NCBI GenBank assembly: GCA_021613535.1
Contig: CP075493.1
Coordinates: 13,578,001 to 13,642,000, forward strand
From: Adineta vaga
Lineage: Eukaryota; Rotifera
Direction of reading: 5' to 3'
Length of the DNA stretch: 64,000 bases
Both the position numbers and the translations under genes were made by a program. Under the pieces are notes generated by a model. It was not told the DNA's origin, did not search any database, and was given only the letters and a program-made list of their open reading frames with translations. Each line of letters begins with the position of its first letter. Within the stretch, counting starts at the first letter, position 1. Positions 46,957 to 58,177 of this stretch are shown in pieces.

Positions 46957-48349
46957 ATGACGAATAACCAGACAAATACTAGCGATGTAATGTGTTTATA
47001 GGAAACAACAAACAAAACATCATTTTTTGTCTCTTTTAGTTTCAGTCAAGTGACAATGATTCATCACAAACAACAATGTATGTCGCATCCTGCCTAATCA
47101 CAATACTCACAAAAAATGATGTTCTATTTTATAGATATGCACAAGTTCGAAGAAGAAAACGAACATGGCTGATAGTTGCTATGGTCGCAGTGATTTTGAT
47201 AATCATAGCATTTACTACTACTCTTACAATCATCTTATTGAAGAGACAAAGGAGTACAGCGACAATAATAGACATAACAGCGGCACCATTATCACAAACA
47301 ACAATGAAAACAATAGAAAGTAAGGCTTTTTAAAGCAAAAACTGGAGCACAAAAGACTTATCCAGCCGATTTTTGTGCTTATTTTCTGACGATTTATCTT
47401 TCTCAATCGTCTGTAGCATCCGACTTAAGCAACAGTTATATTTATTTTAGTTAATGGTAATACTATATGGAAACAGCTAGGAGTTACCATTGCTGGAGGT
47501 AATGGACAAGGAAATGACTCTAATCAACTTTATTTCCCACGAGGCTTCGACATCGATGATAATTTCACAGTTTACATTGCTGAGAGCATGAATGATCGTA
47601 TTACTCGATGGAAACTGAATGCAATCGATGGTGAAATTATTGCAGGTGGAAAAGGACCCGGGGATGGAGAAGATCAATTGAGTTATCCATCAGATGTGCT
47701 TGTTGATAAAACGAGTTCTTCTATCATCATTTGTGATCACGGAAATTGGCGTCTTTTGAGATTGTTTCTGCATGATCCGATAGATCAACCAACAATCCTC
47801 TTGAAAACCAGTTGTTATAGTCTGGCAATGGATAACAATGGATATTTGTACATGTCAGACATTATCAAACAAGCAGTCAAACGATGGAAAGAAGGAGAAG
47901 CAGAAGCACAAATAATTGCTGGTGGGAACCGCATAGGTGATTCTTTTAAGCAGTTTAATTTTCCTTACTATTTCTTTACCGATGAAAAGTATTCCATTTA
48001 TGTATCGGACTCAAATAATCATCGTGTGATGAAGTGGTCAAAAGATGCAACGGAAGGTATTGTTGTTATCGGTGGAGAAGGAAAGGGTAGTAGTTCCTCA
48101 CAACTTGATAGCCCTAAAGGAATGTTCGTTGATCGTTCTGGTAATATCTATGTAGTTGATGGAGGAAATTATCGAATAATGCGCTTTTTGAAAGGATCTC
48201 GTGAAGGCGACGTTGTTGTTGGACACGGATTTGGATCAAGTCAGAATGGTTTCAGCGGTCCAGAAGATATATTATTTGATCGCGAAGGAAATCTTTATGT
48301 TGTTGATAGTTTGAATAGTCGAGTGCAAAAGTTTTTTGTGAATAATTAA
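46957..48349 (+). CDS. Membrane-anchored NHL-repeat protein, four exons
   Basis: Exons 46957-46986, 47040-47077, 47135-47319 and 47451-48349 join in phase to 383 aa. The cytosolic head starts MTNNQTNTSD and ends YAQVRRRKRTW. A single helix follows (LIVAMVAVILIIIAFTTTLTIILL), then a Thr-rich stalk and an extracellular six-blade NHL propeller (GVTIAGGNGQGNDSNQLYFP to SRVQKFFVNN). The positive residues before the helix predict a type II orientation. It differs from the B-box NHL genes in architecture and in blade sequence, with conserved IYVSDSNNHRVMKW. Two tiny first exons flank 53-57-nt introns; all four junctions are GT-AG. Likely a surface binding protein; ligand unknown. Confidence 0.8.
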
Positions 48350-48787
48350 AATCGTTATTTATTTTATGAAACTTTTTATGTTTAAAATGATTGAATAAAA
48401 GATGAATGAATCGATGAAAAGATTTGCAATTTTTTTGTTTATGTTCTAACACTTGCGCTTATTGATCTGAAGCTAGTACGACGGCTCATAGCAATACATC
48501 CGTAGTATACTAACAAGAATTCCTTAGTTACCAATAGGAAAGATTTTCAAAGAGAGAATTTGTCTTTTATTCATTAATTGAGTATTATATGTAACTTCCA
48601 GAATGACGTTTTATGATTCTGAATTTTTTTCATCGGTCCTTCTGTGATTAATAGGACTAGAATGAATTATCTAATATAAACTAAACCTTTAAAATATCCT
48701 ATTTTTCTTCGTAGAAATGTTAGACTTTTGAAGAATTATAATTATTCACTGTGAATAAAGTATTTTCTTCGACCAAATCTATCATTC
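48350..48787. other. Intergenic
   Basis: No gene supported. Confidence 0.5.
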
Positions 48788-49460
48788 ATGCATACACCAA
48801 TCCATTGTATACACCTATATTTTATTCTCATTCTATGTCTTATGCCAGTATCGTTTATTGCACTAAACGTTATAGTTATAAATAAGGTTTTCCCGAATCA
48901 TTTATCACAATCAATGTCTCAAAGTAACTTTTCAAACAAAATGACTTGTTCTGTAACTAGTATACTAACTCCAGCAGATAAATTGCGGGAAATTTTCGCC
49001 AAAGATAATTTACGGTCAGCTTGTTATGAGAACGATTACCTTTCGGTGATGTATTTAGCTGTTTTACATGAACCGATATAACAAAATAAACTTTTATTTG
49101 ACATTGGAGCGAACAAAGGTTATACTATTACTTCATGGTTATCTCTGTGGATGCCAGAAAAGAATGTCAATCCAAGAAGTCTATACAAATATCTGTCTCA
49201 GGTGTTAAAGATTAATGATTGTAGTGCGTGCGCAGATTGTAACAAACCATTACTGAATATTGTACAGACAAATCACAATATTGATACTATACTCGAAATA
49301 TGCATGTGTTCGAACCAATGGAAAGTACTTACCAGATTCTTCATGACGTACGTACTTGGATAAATATCTCTACATTTTATGTTCATGTATTATATATACG
49401 TCGTTTTCAAATAGTGAGCATATTTATAAATATAGATTTGTATTCATTTCTGGACAATTC
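48788..49460 (+). pseudogene. FkbM-type methyltransferase, broken
   Basis: The N-terminus has a membrane anchor (IHLYFILILCLMPVSFIALNV), then DYLSVMYLAVLHEPI and a TAA, then directly LLFDIGANKGYTITSW, the SAM-binding motif I of FkbM methyltransferases, then LWMPEKNVNPRSLYKYLSQ and a CSACADC Cys cluster. A frame change near 49295 separates this from VFEPMESTYQILHDV, the motif-II-like strand of the same fold. The rest of the domain is not found downstream. Nonsense plus frameshift plus missing C-terminus indicate a pseudogene. Confidence 0.6.
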
Positions 49461-50098
49461 AAATAGGCGATCGAAAATCATTACCATCGAAGCAAAACTT
49501 TGCTTTTTTTCTAAACGAAAAACTCAACAAGACGAATTAGTTGCAATATCATTTGATCAGTATTTTTCGAATATTTTTTAATGTGACAGTCAGGTATTCG
49601 TTTACTGAGCAAAAAAGGTATTGTTCGAGTAAGTTCATCGTACAAATACATTTGTTTATCAATGCATCTATGACATGCAGCATGAAACATATCTCATGTC
49701 TACCATTTATATTGATATAGGCAATTATCTTTCAGATGAAAACGTTTGAAAAAAAAGTAATTTTTCAATAGCATTAATAATGAATATATATATTTTATTT
49801 TTAGATTTGTCATTTCTCAATCAGCTAAACGAGCTGAATTGTTACTAAAAACAATTGTATCAATTTCAGTTATATATAATGACAAAAGCTCATCTCTTAA
49901 ACTTCAATATGGTGATAAATTTTAAAGTGTTCGTTAGGAAATTTTTGAAATATTGTTATTTAGTCACTGAAATCAAAGATAACGATTTAATTTATGTTGC
50001 ACTTGGTCTTGCTCATGTAAATTAACGAATATAGAATGCAAATTCACAAATGATTTGTTTGTTTTCATACTGTTTCTTCTTCAAAATTCTAATTATTG

Positions 50099-50465
50099 AA
50101 GATGCTGAAAATATCATCCATGATCGAACAAAAGAAACGTTTTTACCTAAACAAGCTATATCGAATTTACTTAATCTTTGCGATGTTCAAAGCATTAATG
50201 CAGCTCTTCTACGTTAAAGACGATTAGTCGTCGAATATAAATTTGATAAATTAATTTCAGAAAATGTTCGTCGATTATGTGTAAATATTGGTATTCATGG
50301 TAATGGCAATGATATTCAAGAACTTCTTAGTTTAACAGAAATGTGTGCGAGACAAACTGCTCAAGAACGAATGTTAACAAATGGTTTTGTCTCAACAACG
50401 AAAAACCGAGAAATATTAAGAAATAAAAACTTACAAGCAGATGCATTACATCATCTTTATTCTTA
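50099..50465 (+). pseudogene. Relic of unknown family
   Basis: One long frame reads DAENIIHDRTKETFLPKQAI, NLLNLCDVQSINAALLR, then TAA, RRLVVEYKFDKLI, VRRLCVNIGIHGNG, IQELLSLTEMCARQTAQERM and LQADALHHLYS, then a stop. Helical, repeat-like composition; an alpha-helical repeat protein is possible but I do not recognise it. Upstream pieces at 49920-50025 may be earlier exons. Confidence 0.4.
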
Positions 50466-50483
50466 AGTTCTTCTGTAATTTGT

Positions 50484-51632
50484 TCATTTAGTTCTCACTT
50501 CAAACAAAGCAATAACAGGAAAATGATCAGAAGAATAGTTTCCCGATCGAATATCAATAACAGAAATAAATCGAGGTTCTAAAGATTTCCTTCCATCAAT
50601 GGAATTTTGATATAAAATCCAATCAACATGAAATCGATGAGAAGACCATAGTGATATCATATCTGATATGTTAATCATACGAAAATATGTAGTCAATTTT
50701 TTCATAACGTCAATGTATGATGAATAATTTTTTGGAATTCCATGTGGTAAAACAACACCTAAACCGTGATATGTGTATGCAATTGTTTGTAGAAATTGAA
50801 CAGCATATGTATTAAGAATTGAGCCAAGCCAATCATGAAATGTAGATGAAAATGTATTTGATATACAGGTCAAGGATGAGATTTTACACCTTGTCCAAGT
50901 ATCATAGAGAAACTTAGAAGATGTTAATGTTTTGTAGGTTGTTTGTTGTGGAATACTATTAAAATCTCCTAGTAATAGAACAACATCTGTAGGATATTTA
51001 TTTTGCCATTCATTGATTGTTGAACGAATAATCTTTGCTTGTTCTTGACGTGCTTGTTCACTTTTCGAATCTAAATGAGTATTAAAAACAAGAAGTGTCG
51101 TTGAATTCTTCTCATTATCATCTGACATGTATTGAAAACGTGCAATATTTAATGTTCGTATTGCATTACTATTCCAATCTTTACTTCCGACAATTCTCGG
51201 TGTTTTTGATAACCAAAGATAATCTTGTTCTAATAATTTTAATGTTTGATTATTGTATAAAATAGCTACTTGAAAATCAAGATCAGATGATGCTTGTGGA
51301 TAACCAATAGATTGATAATAATATGGTAAATAAGATTGCCATTGTCGCAATTGATCAGTCAATGGTTCTTGTATACAAAAAATAGTTGGTTGCCATTTTT
51401 CAATTGTTTCAGTTAGACGATAGATTCTCTTTGTAAAATTATTCTCTGGATTACGTTCGAGAATATCTACACGAATATTAAATGTCATAATAGATACGAG
51501 ATTTTGTTTGATTAACAGATATTTTTGTAACATGTTGTTGTCATCTTGTTCCGTATAACGTGGAAATGTAAATAGAAATGCGATAAAAACTGGAATTAAA
51601 ATTGAGAGAAAAATAAGTAATGTACGTTTCAT
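50484..51632 (-). CDS. Endonuclease/exonuclease/phosphatase (EEP) family protein with N-terminal membrane anchor
   Basis: 382 aa, single exon. An N-terminal helix (LLIFLSILIPVFIAFLFTF, residues 5-23) is a signal anchor. The EEP fold follows with its Mg2+-dependent phosphodiesterase motifs in order: MTFNIR (49-54), IFCIQEP with the metal-ligand Glu at 89, VFNTHLD, LLLGDFNSIP, HVDWILY and SSDHFPVIALF at the C-terminus. The catalytic Asn/Asp (GDFN), His (NTHLD) and terminal SDH are all present. An insert of about 80 residues between GDFNS and HVDW (with ISDMISLWSSHRF) is longer than usual. Substrate unknown: phosphodiester or sphingolipid-type phosphatase are options. It appears intact. Confidence 0.8.
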   Translation of the reverse strand: MKRTLLIFLSILIPVFIAFLFTFPRYTEQDDNNMLQKYLLIKQNLVSIMTFNIRVDILERNPENNFTKRIYRLTETIEKWQPTIFCIQEPLTDQLRQWQSYLPYYYQSIGYPQASSDLDFQVAILYNNQTLKLLEQDYLWLSKTPRIVGSKDWNSNAIRTLNIARFQYMSDDNEKNSTTLLVFNTHLDSKSEQARQEQAKIIRSTINEWQNKYPTDVVLLLGDFNSIPQQTTYKTLTSSKFLYDTWTRCKISSLTCISNTFSSTFHDWLGSILNTYAVQFLQTIAYTYHGLGVVLPHGIPKNYSSYIDVMKKLTTYFRMINISDMISLWSSHRFHVDWILYQNSIDGRKSLEPRFISVIDIRSGNYSSDHFPVIALFEVRTK

Positions 51633-51897
51633 TATAAAGTATCATTGAATCGAATATGAATATGTAGTATAAAAAATCGTGTCATTCCTTCGTGTGCCAT
51701 ATGTCTCAATTCTATTGGTTTCAGATTCACTCACTACCACGTATACTAGAGACCTCTAAAGACAATTTAATCTAACGCTTTTTTTTTGTTCTCCTAGAGA
51801 ATGATATAACATGGATATTACAACTGATAACGTTGTAACACATTGTATACAATGTCGTTTATAGACTCACATGTTACACATTTTTTAGATTATTAAA

Positions 51898-52902
51898 GTG
51901 ATGTCGAAAATAGAAAAAAAATCACCATATGATCCAGAGCTTGACCAATTTCTGCAGCAAATGGCACTTGTAGGGCAAACTGCTGATTCTTCGCTGGATT
52001 TTTTGTCCATGATGCGAAAGAATCTGAAGGCATTTCGACTCACTGATGAGCAGTTGCATCGAAATGGAACAATTCATAGTGAAGAGCGTAAAATACCAGG
52101 CCCTGATGGTGCACCTGAAATCTCCATTTTGATATGCCGCTCTACTGCATCAGCAGCAATCGTCTCCAATGAGCTATTACCTTGTATCTATTTTATACAT
52201 GGCGGTGGAATGGTAGCAGGAGATAATCGTTTTGCTCTAGATAGTTTGCTTGATTGGATTGTAGAATTCAATGTTGTTATTGTATCTGTTGAATATCGTC
52301 TTGCACCTGAACATCCGCATCCAGCTCCTACGGACGATTGTTATGCTGGATTACTATGGACTGTTGCACATGCACAAGAACTGGGCATTGATGTATCTCA
52401 ACTTAGTGTAGCAGGTGTTTCTGCAGGAGGTGGTCTTGCAGCTGCTATAACATTGATGGCACGTGATCGTGGCAAACCATCATTACAAGGTCAATTACTT
52501 TTCAGTCCTATGCTTGATGATCGTGATCAAACATGTTCGACTCATCAATTCGAAGCGATGGTTATTTGGGGTAGACAAGCGAATCTGCTTGGTTGGACAG
52601 CATTACTTAGTACTCAACGAGGTAGTCCAGATGTTTCTCCATATGCTGCCCCATCACGTGCACAAGATCTTAGTAATCTACCTCCAACTTTCATTGATGT
52701 TGGTTCTGCAGAAATATTTCGTGATGAAGATGTTGACTATGCTCAACGTATCTGGCAAGCTGGTGGCAGTGCAGAACTTCATGTGTGGTCTGGTGGTTTT
52801 CACGGTTTCGCCCTGGCAGTCCCAGACGCTGCAATATCGAAACAGGCGAATGAAACAAGTAAAACTTGGTACCGTCGACTTTTAGCTGCTCATAAGAAAT
52901 AG
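51898..52902 (+). CDS. Alpha/beta hydrolase, hormone-sensitive-lipase (HSL) family
   Basis: 334 aa, one uninterrupted exon. An oxyanion-hole motif HGGG sits at residues 101-104, the nucleophile elbow GVSAG at 173-177 (Ser175), a catalytic Asp about 276 in EIFRDEDVDYA and His302 in GGFHGF, the complete HSL/esterase set. EYRLAPEHPHPAPTDDCYAG is the family-typical strand-5 approach. It hydrolyses acyl esters of small alcohols; exact substrate unknown. There is no signal peptide. Coding sequence is visibly richer in GC than the surroundings and has no introns, and the sequence style is close to bacterial esterases. Horizontal transfer is a reasonable inference, not shown. Confidence 0.85.
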   Translation: MMSKIEKKSPYDPELDQFLQQMALVGQTADSSLDFLSMMRKNLKAFRLTDEQLHRNGTIHSEERKIPGPDGAPEISILICRSTASAAIVSNELLPCIYFIHGGGMVAGDNRFALDSLLDWIVEFNVVIVSVEYRLAPEHPHPAPTDDCYAGLLWTVAHAQELGIDVSQLSVAGVSAGGGLAAAITLMARDRGKPSLQGQLLFSPMLDDRDQTCSTHQFEAMVIWGRQANLLGWTALLSTQRGSPDVSPYAAPSRAQDLSNLPPTFIDVGSAEIFRDEDVDYAQRIWQAGGSAELHVWSGGFHGFALAVPDAAISKQANETSKTWYRRLLAAHKK

Positions 52903-53136
52903 TTTTATATGACTGAATGTACTATGAGTTCTACCTATACGTAAACATTTCCAACAACGAACGTGTTTTTTATTACATTTTGAATTCTCTTATTCTTCTA
53001 TGTAACTCGTGATTATATTTTTGATAAATGCTCAGCAGCTTTTCCTTTTTATTCGATGTTTTAATGTTTAAAGTCTTTTTCCTCGTGGGAAATATGATAA
53101 AAATCATATGCAAATGTTCGCACTTATTGTCGTTCG

Positions 53137-53735
53137 TGTACAGTCAGGAGTCGAAGTTCTTTCAGCTGCACTGGTCATTTATCGTTTTTGTCGTGAACTT
53201 TGAGACGATTTAACTTCAAATTTGATTCTAGAAAAGCGAGCTACGCTTGGTATCGGTGCGTTGTTTATTATTCTCATCCTAGGAACATGGGCAGCATCTA
53301 TTGTTGCTCTTGTAACACATGATGAACCTGATTCTTCGGAACCTTCTCTTATTGTCTCTGCTAGTTCACTCGTATGCATGATATTTGTTTAGTTACCGAA
53401 TTATGGATCGCTGCTGAACTCAATAGTTCTGTTATGCGAGGAGAAGCGGCCTGTTCATTGGCTTGTATCTATCTCACTATCGTTCTTGTTATAAGAAGTT
53501 TAACCTATAAACTACGGCAGAATGTAGGGTGGATCGATAGTGCTATCGCAATTCTTCTCGGCTCTTTCTTTTTCATCGAGGGTGGCAAATGATTTCAATG
53601 GTGGTCGTTGCAAGACTTGTTCTGTACCTTCTACCACTGTTCCTGACAGTATTACCAACCCTATGGCGTCCAATAACTGTAGTGGGACCTGTTGTGAAAC
53701 CGACTCTGAGCATGTGAATGTAAGTGCAATTTAAA
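53137..53735 (+). pseudogene. Cation-efflux/TMEM163-like transporter, broken
   Basis: Pieces in order: SGVEVLSAALVIYRFCREL followed by TGA, then ILEKRATLGIGALFIILILG and a helix ending VALVTHDEP, SLIVSASSLVCMIF, then a frame change near 53390 to LVTELWIAAELNSSVMRGEA, ACSLACIYLTIVLVIRSL and GWIDSAIAILLGSFFFIEG. The conserved D/S-rich helices and A-C-S-L-x-C-I-Y-L pattern fit TMEM163-type zinc/cation efflux proteins. A further frame change near 53585 leads to a Cys-rich tail (GGRCKTCSVPS, CSGTCCETDS). Nonsense plus two shifts make it non-functional as read. Confidence 0.55.
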
Positions 53736-53879
53736 TAGAAATTGTATTATGACGATCACATTATGAAACTACACGTGTCAAATCCTTTCTTTCTGTTTGT
53801 TTTTATGCATACATATATATCTGTATTCCTTCCTTATTACATTATTTCTTACATGAAAAGACAAGTCGTTGTTCCCTTT

Positions 53880-54720
53880 CAATTTATCAAATGAATCTAT
53901 AACTTGTTTTGAAGATATTTTCAATGAAATTCTCTTTGATATTTTAGATTTCGTCGATTTTTGTCAAAATTTTGAATTGCTTTCCATGATTCGACTTTTT
54001 CGATGAAGATTCATCTTTCATTATAATCCAAATCATTGTATCTCTTAAATCATTTTATTAGTAATCATGCTTTTAAACCACTTTCGATTCTTTCAAAATT
54101 TACTCGACTGACATATTTTATTTTACACGAAGTTAAAACATACTGTCTGATAAATATTCTAAATGATTTACTTAATCTATCTTCATTAACACTAGAAACG
54201 ATTGACAATGTTGCACCGAAAACGACAATTTATCATGAAATCTTTCGTTTATCTTCATTCAAATATTGCAAATTATCATTCATTTAGTAATCTCTTCATC
54301 CTTTCCTACGTCGTCGAGTGACTAAATTTAGTTAAATTGCAAATCTTATTATTACGCATATCTCTTAAAATTAGAGATACGGAATTTGTTCGATTTTAAT
54401 TTTTAACAAAAAAACTTTTTTATCATGGTCGAATTTTATACTCTTGAATCCCAACGAATAAGTTTGCTTATTTCGAAGAATACCAATGAAAAGAATGTAT
54501 AGACTTTGTCACAATATGAGTAGAACGCTCTCTAAAGATGCGAATCAATTCAATTCATCATTCTATGGTTTGATCGATAATGGTAGTTTCAATATCAAAT
54601 CACTTCAGTTCGTTCTCTGCCAGTTTTTCTTAAGGAAAATGGCTATCAATGGCACAACTTATTTTCCAAATGCTACTGAATTGAACCCTATTCTTCATGC
54701 TTTTCAGTGAATTGCTACAC
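53880..54720 (+). pseudogene. F-box/leucine-rich protein relic
   Basis: SITCFEDIFNEILFDILDFV at about 53900 resembles an F-box (L-P-x-E-I-x-x-x-I-x-x-x-L), followed after stops by FKPLSILSKFTRLTYFILHE and LNLSSLTLETI, FRLSSFKYCKLSF, the LRR-like body seen in bdelloid F-box families. A last frame (54486-54710) may be the C-terminus. Multiple stops separate the parts. Confidence 0.4.
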
Positions 54721-55413
54721 CAATTACTTATGAATTCATCACAATCATAGAACTATTACATTGTACACCCAAAGTTACTCGATTACAAATGGGAATGACA
54801 CCAATAATGAATATAAATAACAAATAATATTAAAGAATTGTTTATGAGTAAAAGTCCATTGGGAATAAAACAATGTCTACTTAATTCATATTTTCGATTA
54901 CAATATTTTACTGTTAATTATTTTCAAGATAGATTTGAAGTTTATCTCTGACGATAAATATTTTTGTTTTTTTCCTTATAAAACTCGAGAAAGTAAATGA
55001 AAAATAAAAAGATTCAGTAAACTGAAGACATCTATTATTCATGTAATAGAGAGAATAGAGTCGTGGACTGCATAATGTTAACAGCTTTGATAATACTACT
55101 GATAGAAGCAAAGATGACTATAAAGTAGATAAGGCACTTAGTTTTATGAGTTTTTTTCAACTTTATTATGAAGTATTTTTCATCACCTTAAAATTCATTT
55201 ATAACGGAATAAACGATTCAACAATATCAACATAAATAAGTACTACTCAACTATAGTCTACCTTATAAGAAAATATTGAGCTTAGACAAATAACGAAAAC
55301 CCACAGTGTATGGAATGCGTTTCATTCTTCGATAATTATTGTCATATTGATCATTTTAGTTAATATATCAATGCTCTAAATCATTCGTCGTCCCTGTACG
55401 TCTTTATCTTCGG
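54721..55413. other. Intergenic
   Basis: AT-rich, no supported gene. Confidence 0.5.
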
Positions 55414-56053
55414 TTGAACAAACACAACGTATATATGAAATTAAAAAAAATGATCAGTGATGATAACTTTGAATATGTAAACGAAGCATCGATAAGTTCC
55501 GAACTAATATGTACGATTTGTCAAGATCCATTTACCGATCCACGAATTGCTGAATGTGAACATGTATTTTGTAATTTATGTATTACTGATTGGATGCAAA
55601 AAGGAAACAATTCCTGTCCAATCGATAGAACACCAATCTCGAAATTGACACATCTTAATAGACCATTCAGAAATCTGCTGAATGATCTTGAAGTGAAATG
55701 TAGAATGTGTGGACAAACAAGACTGAAACGTAGTGACTTTGATAATCATGTTAAGAATGTTTGTCCCAATACTGGTGTTGTTTGTCTAGCTGCTGATATT
55801 AAGTGTCAGTGGGTAGGATCCCGACAAGAGCTGAATAATCATATGCAAACATGTGATTATCAACGAATGAGACCTGTTCTTGATCAACTGATAATGGAAA
55901 ATGAACATCTCAAAATACGACTGGTAGACATCAATAGTGAACAAAATCAAAGTTTGGTAGATAATGCAGTAGAAATAAATCGACTACAAACAGAAAATAA
56001 TCGGCTTAACGAAGTAAACGAACTACTAAGAACAAACGCAACACAACAACAAA
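55414..56053 (+). CDS. RING finger/TRAF-type zinc finger protein (E3 ligase-like), 3' end uncertain
   Basis: RING at residues 33-71: C33, C36, C48, H50, C53, C56, C68 and D71, a C3HC3D variant seen in NRDP1/TRAF-like E3 ligases. A TRAF-type zinc region follows (CRMCG at 96-100, HVKNVCP, CLAADIKCQW, NNHMQTC), then a coiled coil from about 155 (LIMENEHLKIRL, INRLQTENNRLNEVNELLR). The exon ends at a donor CAAA/GTGAGT (56053, phase 1). Read-through gives 234 aa. A possible terminal exon starts at 56164 (acceptor TATGTTTCAG) and ends 56207. Alternatively the exon at 56615 also accepts this phase, which would fuse it to the kelch protein. Role: ubiquitin transfer, inferred from the RING. Confidence 0.75.
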
Positions 56054-56614
56054 GTGAGTACGCACAGAATCAGCAGTTGTCTTCGTTCAAAATTTGTATG
56101 AAGTCTGAATTCAGTTAATGACAATATGGATGTTGGGCTTGACTTAATGCTGCTATGTTTCAGAAAGCGCACCTACTAGCTTCATCGATGAAAAAACTAG
56201 AATTTAGGCAAGAGCTCGAAAATCTTGAGATATGGCTAGGTATTTGATAGCATTTATTTTACTAGCAGATGAGGAATAAGTGATCCCGCTAGATTTCCAT
56301 GATCTATGCCACCATATAAAGATACTTTTTATTTAGTGAGAATTGCAATTAAAAATCAAAAAGAAATGTAATGTTATAAGATAATACAGTAAATTCGGAA
56401 AAAAATCATGGAAAAACATATCATTCGTTTTGACGATCCTCTGAATTGATATTTTTGAGAATATTTGTCATAAAACTGTCAACGGACACTGATGTTTAAT
56501 TCGTATGGGTTAGAAATCTTTTGAAATAGCCATGGTTCCCGGCGGAACTTGAAATGATCTCTAGCATACGGCATTTCTATCCTTTTTTACATGTAAATAT
56601 TTGTGTTCTTTAAG

Positions 56615-58177
56615 CAATTCGTACTGTGCAACAGCCAAATCCAAGGTATATATGTTAAAAAGATACTTCTAATTTCTTATAATCGATGAGGCATATTTTT
56701 CAGACAGATTCGATGGTATAATACACCCCGCTCGTGTGTGATTCATACAATGATTACCATCGCACTTCTAATAACAATGGTGGTACTTGCTATTCTTCTT
56801 GGCAAACAATCATCAAAACGCAATAATACTAAAATTGGTAAGTCGAAGTGAAACATCTGTCGAACAGATAATGTATATAACCATTAACTAAAATAAATGT
56901 GCATGAGTGAAAACGCGCAGATTCTATGTTAAAAATATACTTAACGTCATTAATACCTGTTCTCAAGATGATATTAAGTTAAATGCAATGCCAAAGAACA
57001 TATAAACTGATTTTAAATCACCCTTTTGAATTTGATTTCATGCGTATAAAAAATTGAAGTGCACCGATGTGATAAAGTAACTTAGTTTGATATGAGTTAG
57101 GCAATCAACTATTCATATGAGATTAGTTTAAAATTCTGCAAAGAAAAATCTTGTCTTGCATTTCTTATGTTCTATATAGGATGGACAATGACAGGAAACA
57201 TGATGGTTGATCGAGCGGATCATACGGCATCACTATTACCAGATGGTAATGTATTAATTACTGGTGGGTCCAGTAGGAGTTATGGTACTCTGAATAGCGT
57301 TGAACTATACGATCCAACAACAGGCGCTTGCAGAAGAATGAAAAACATGATAAATCGTCGAAGTGGTCATACAGCATCGGTATTATCAAACGGAAAGGTT
57401 TTAGTTACGGGAGGTAGTAATTCCAAGAGTGCTGAATTGTATGATTTCTCGACCGACATTTGGACAATGACAATAAACATGAATTATGCACGACAAGGTC
57501 ATACAGCTTCGTTATTACCAAATGGAAAAGTGTTAGTTGCTGGTGGCGATGGTCTCAAGACTGCTGAACTGTATGATCCGACAACAGGTATTTGGATAAG
57601 AACAGGAAACATGAGTGTTGCTCGAAAATATCATACGGCATCAATGTTACTTAATGGAAAAGTATTAGTGGCTGGTGGATATGATACTCGTGACCGTTTT
57701 GGAAGTGCTGAATTATATGATTCATTAACGGGTACTTGGGCAATGACAGGAAAAATGAACGTTGCACGAGAACGTCATACTGCGTCGATCTTGTCAAATG
57801 GAAAAGTATTAATTGCTGGTGGGATTAAAGATGGTGCTTATCTGAATAATTGTGAGTTATTTGATCCATTGGCAGATCGTTGGACAAATACAGGGAGTAT
57901 GCATACTGCACGAGCATATCATACGGCATCCGAATTATTTGATGGAACAGTATTAGTGACTGGTAGCTATAATCATTATAGTTCTCTCAATAGTAGCGAA
58001 TTGTATGATCCAGCAACAGGTAACTGGATAAAAGCAAGGAACATGAAAGTTATACGGCTATTGCATACGGCGTCGGTCTTATTAAATGGAACAGTTTTAG
58101 TTACTGGTGGTCTTGATTTTAGTAATATCGATGGTCTTAAAAGTGCTGAATTGTACGGATCAATGTCGTCAATATGA
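56615..58177 (+). CDS. Membrane-anchored kelch-repeat protein, 5' end unresolved
   Basis: Exons 56615-56645, 56704-56837 and 57180-58177 join in phase. The head reads TVQQPNPRQIRWYNTPRSCV, then helix MITIALLITMVVLAILLG, then a seven-blade kelch propeller. Blade cores are HTASLLPDGNVLITGG, HTASVLSNGKVLVTGG, HTASLLPNGKVLVAGG, HTASMLLNGKVLVAGG, HTASILSNGKVLIAGG, HTASELFDGTVLVTGS and HTASVLLNGTVLVTGG, each followed by AELYDPxTGxW. The opening WTMTGNM strand completes the last blade, the usual velcro closure. The topology resembles the membrane NHL gene at 46957. No initiator Met is found before 56615; either an upstream exon is missed, translation starts at the Met of the helix (56752), or it continues from the RING exon. 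Confidence 0.75.

Noticed and set aside
52463-52885. Second plus-strand frame within the esterase
   Set aside because: Overlapping frame of a gene with a complete catalytic set; shadow.
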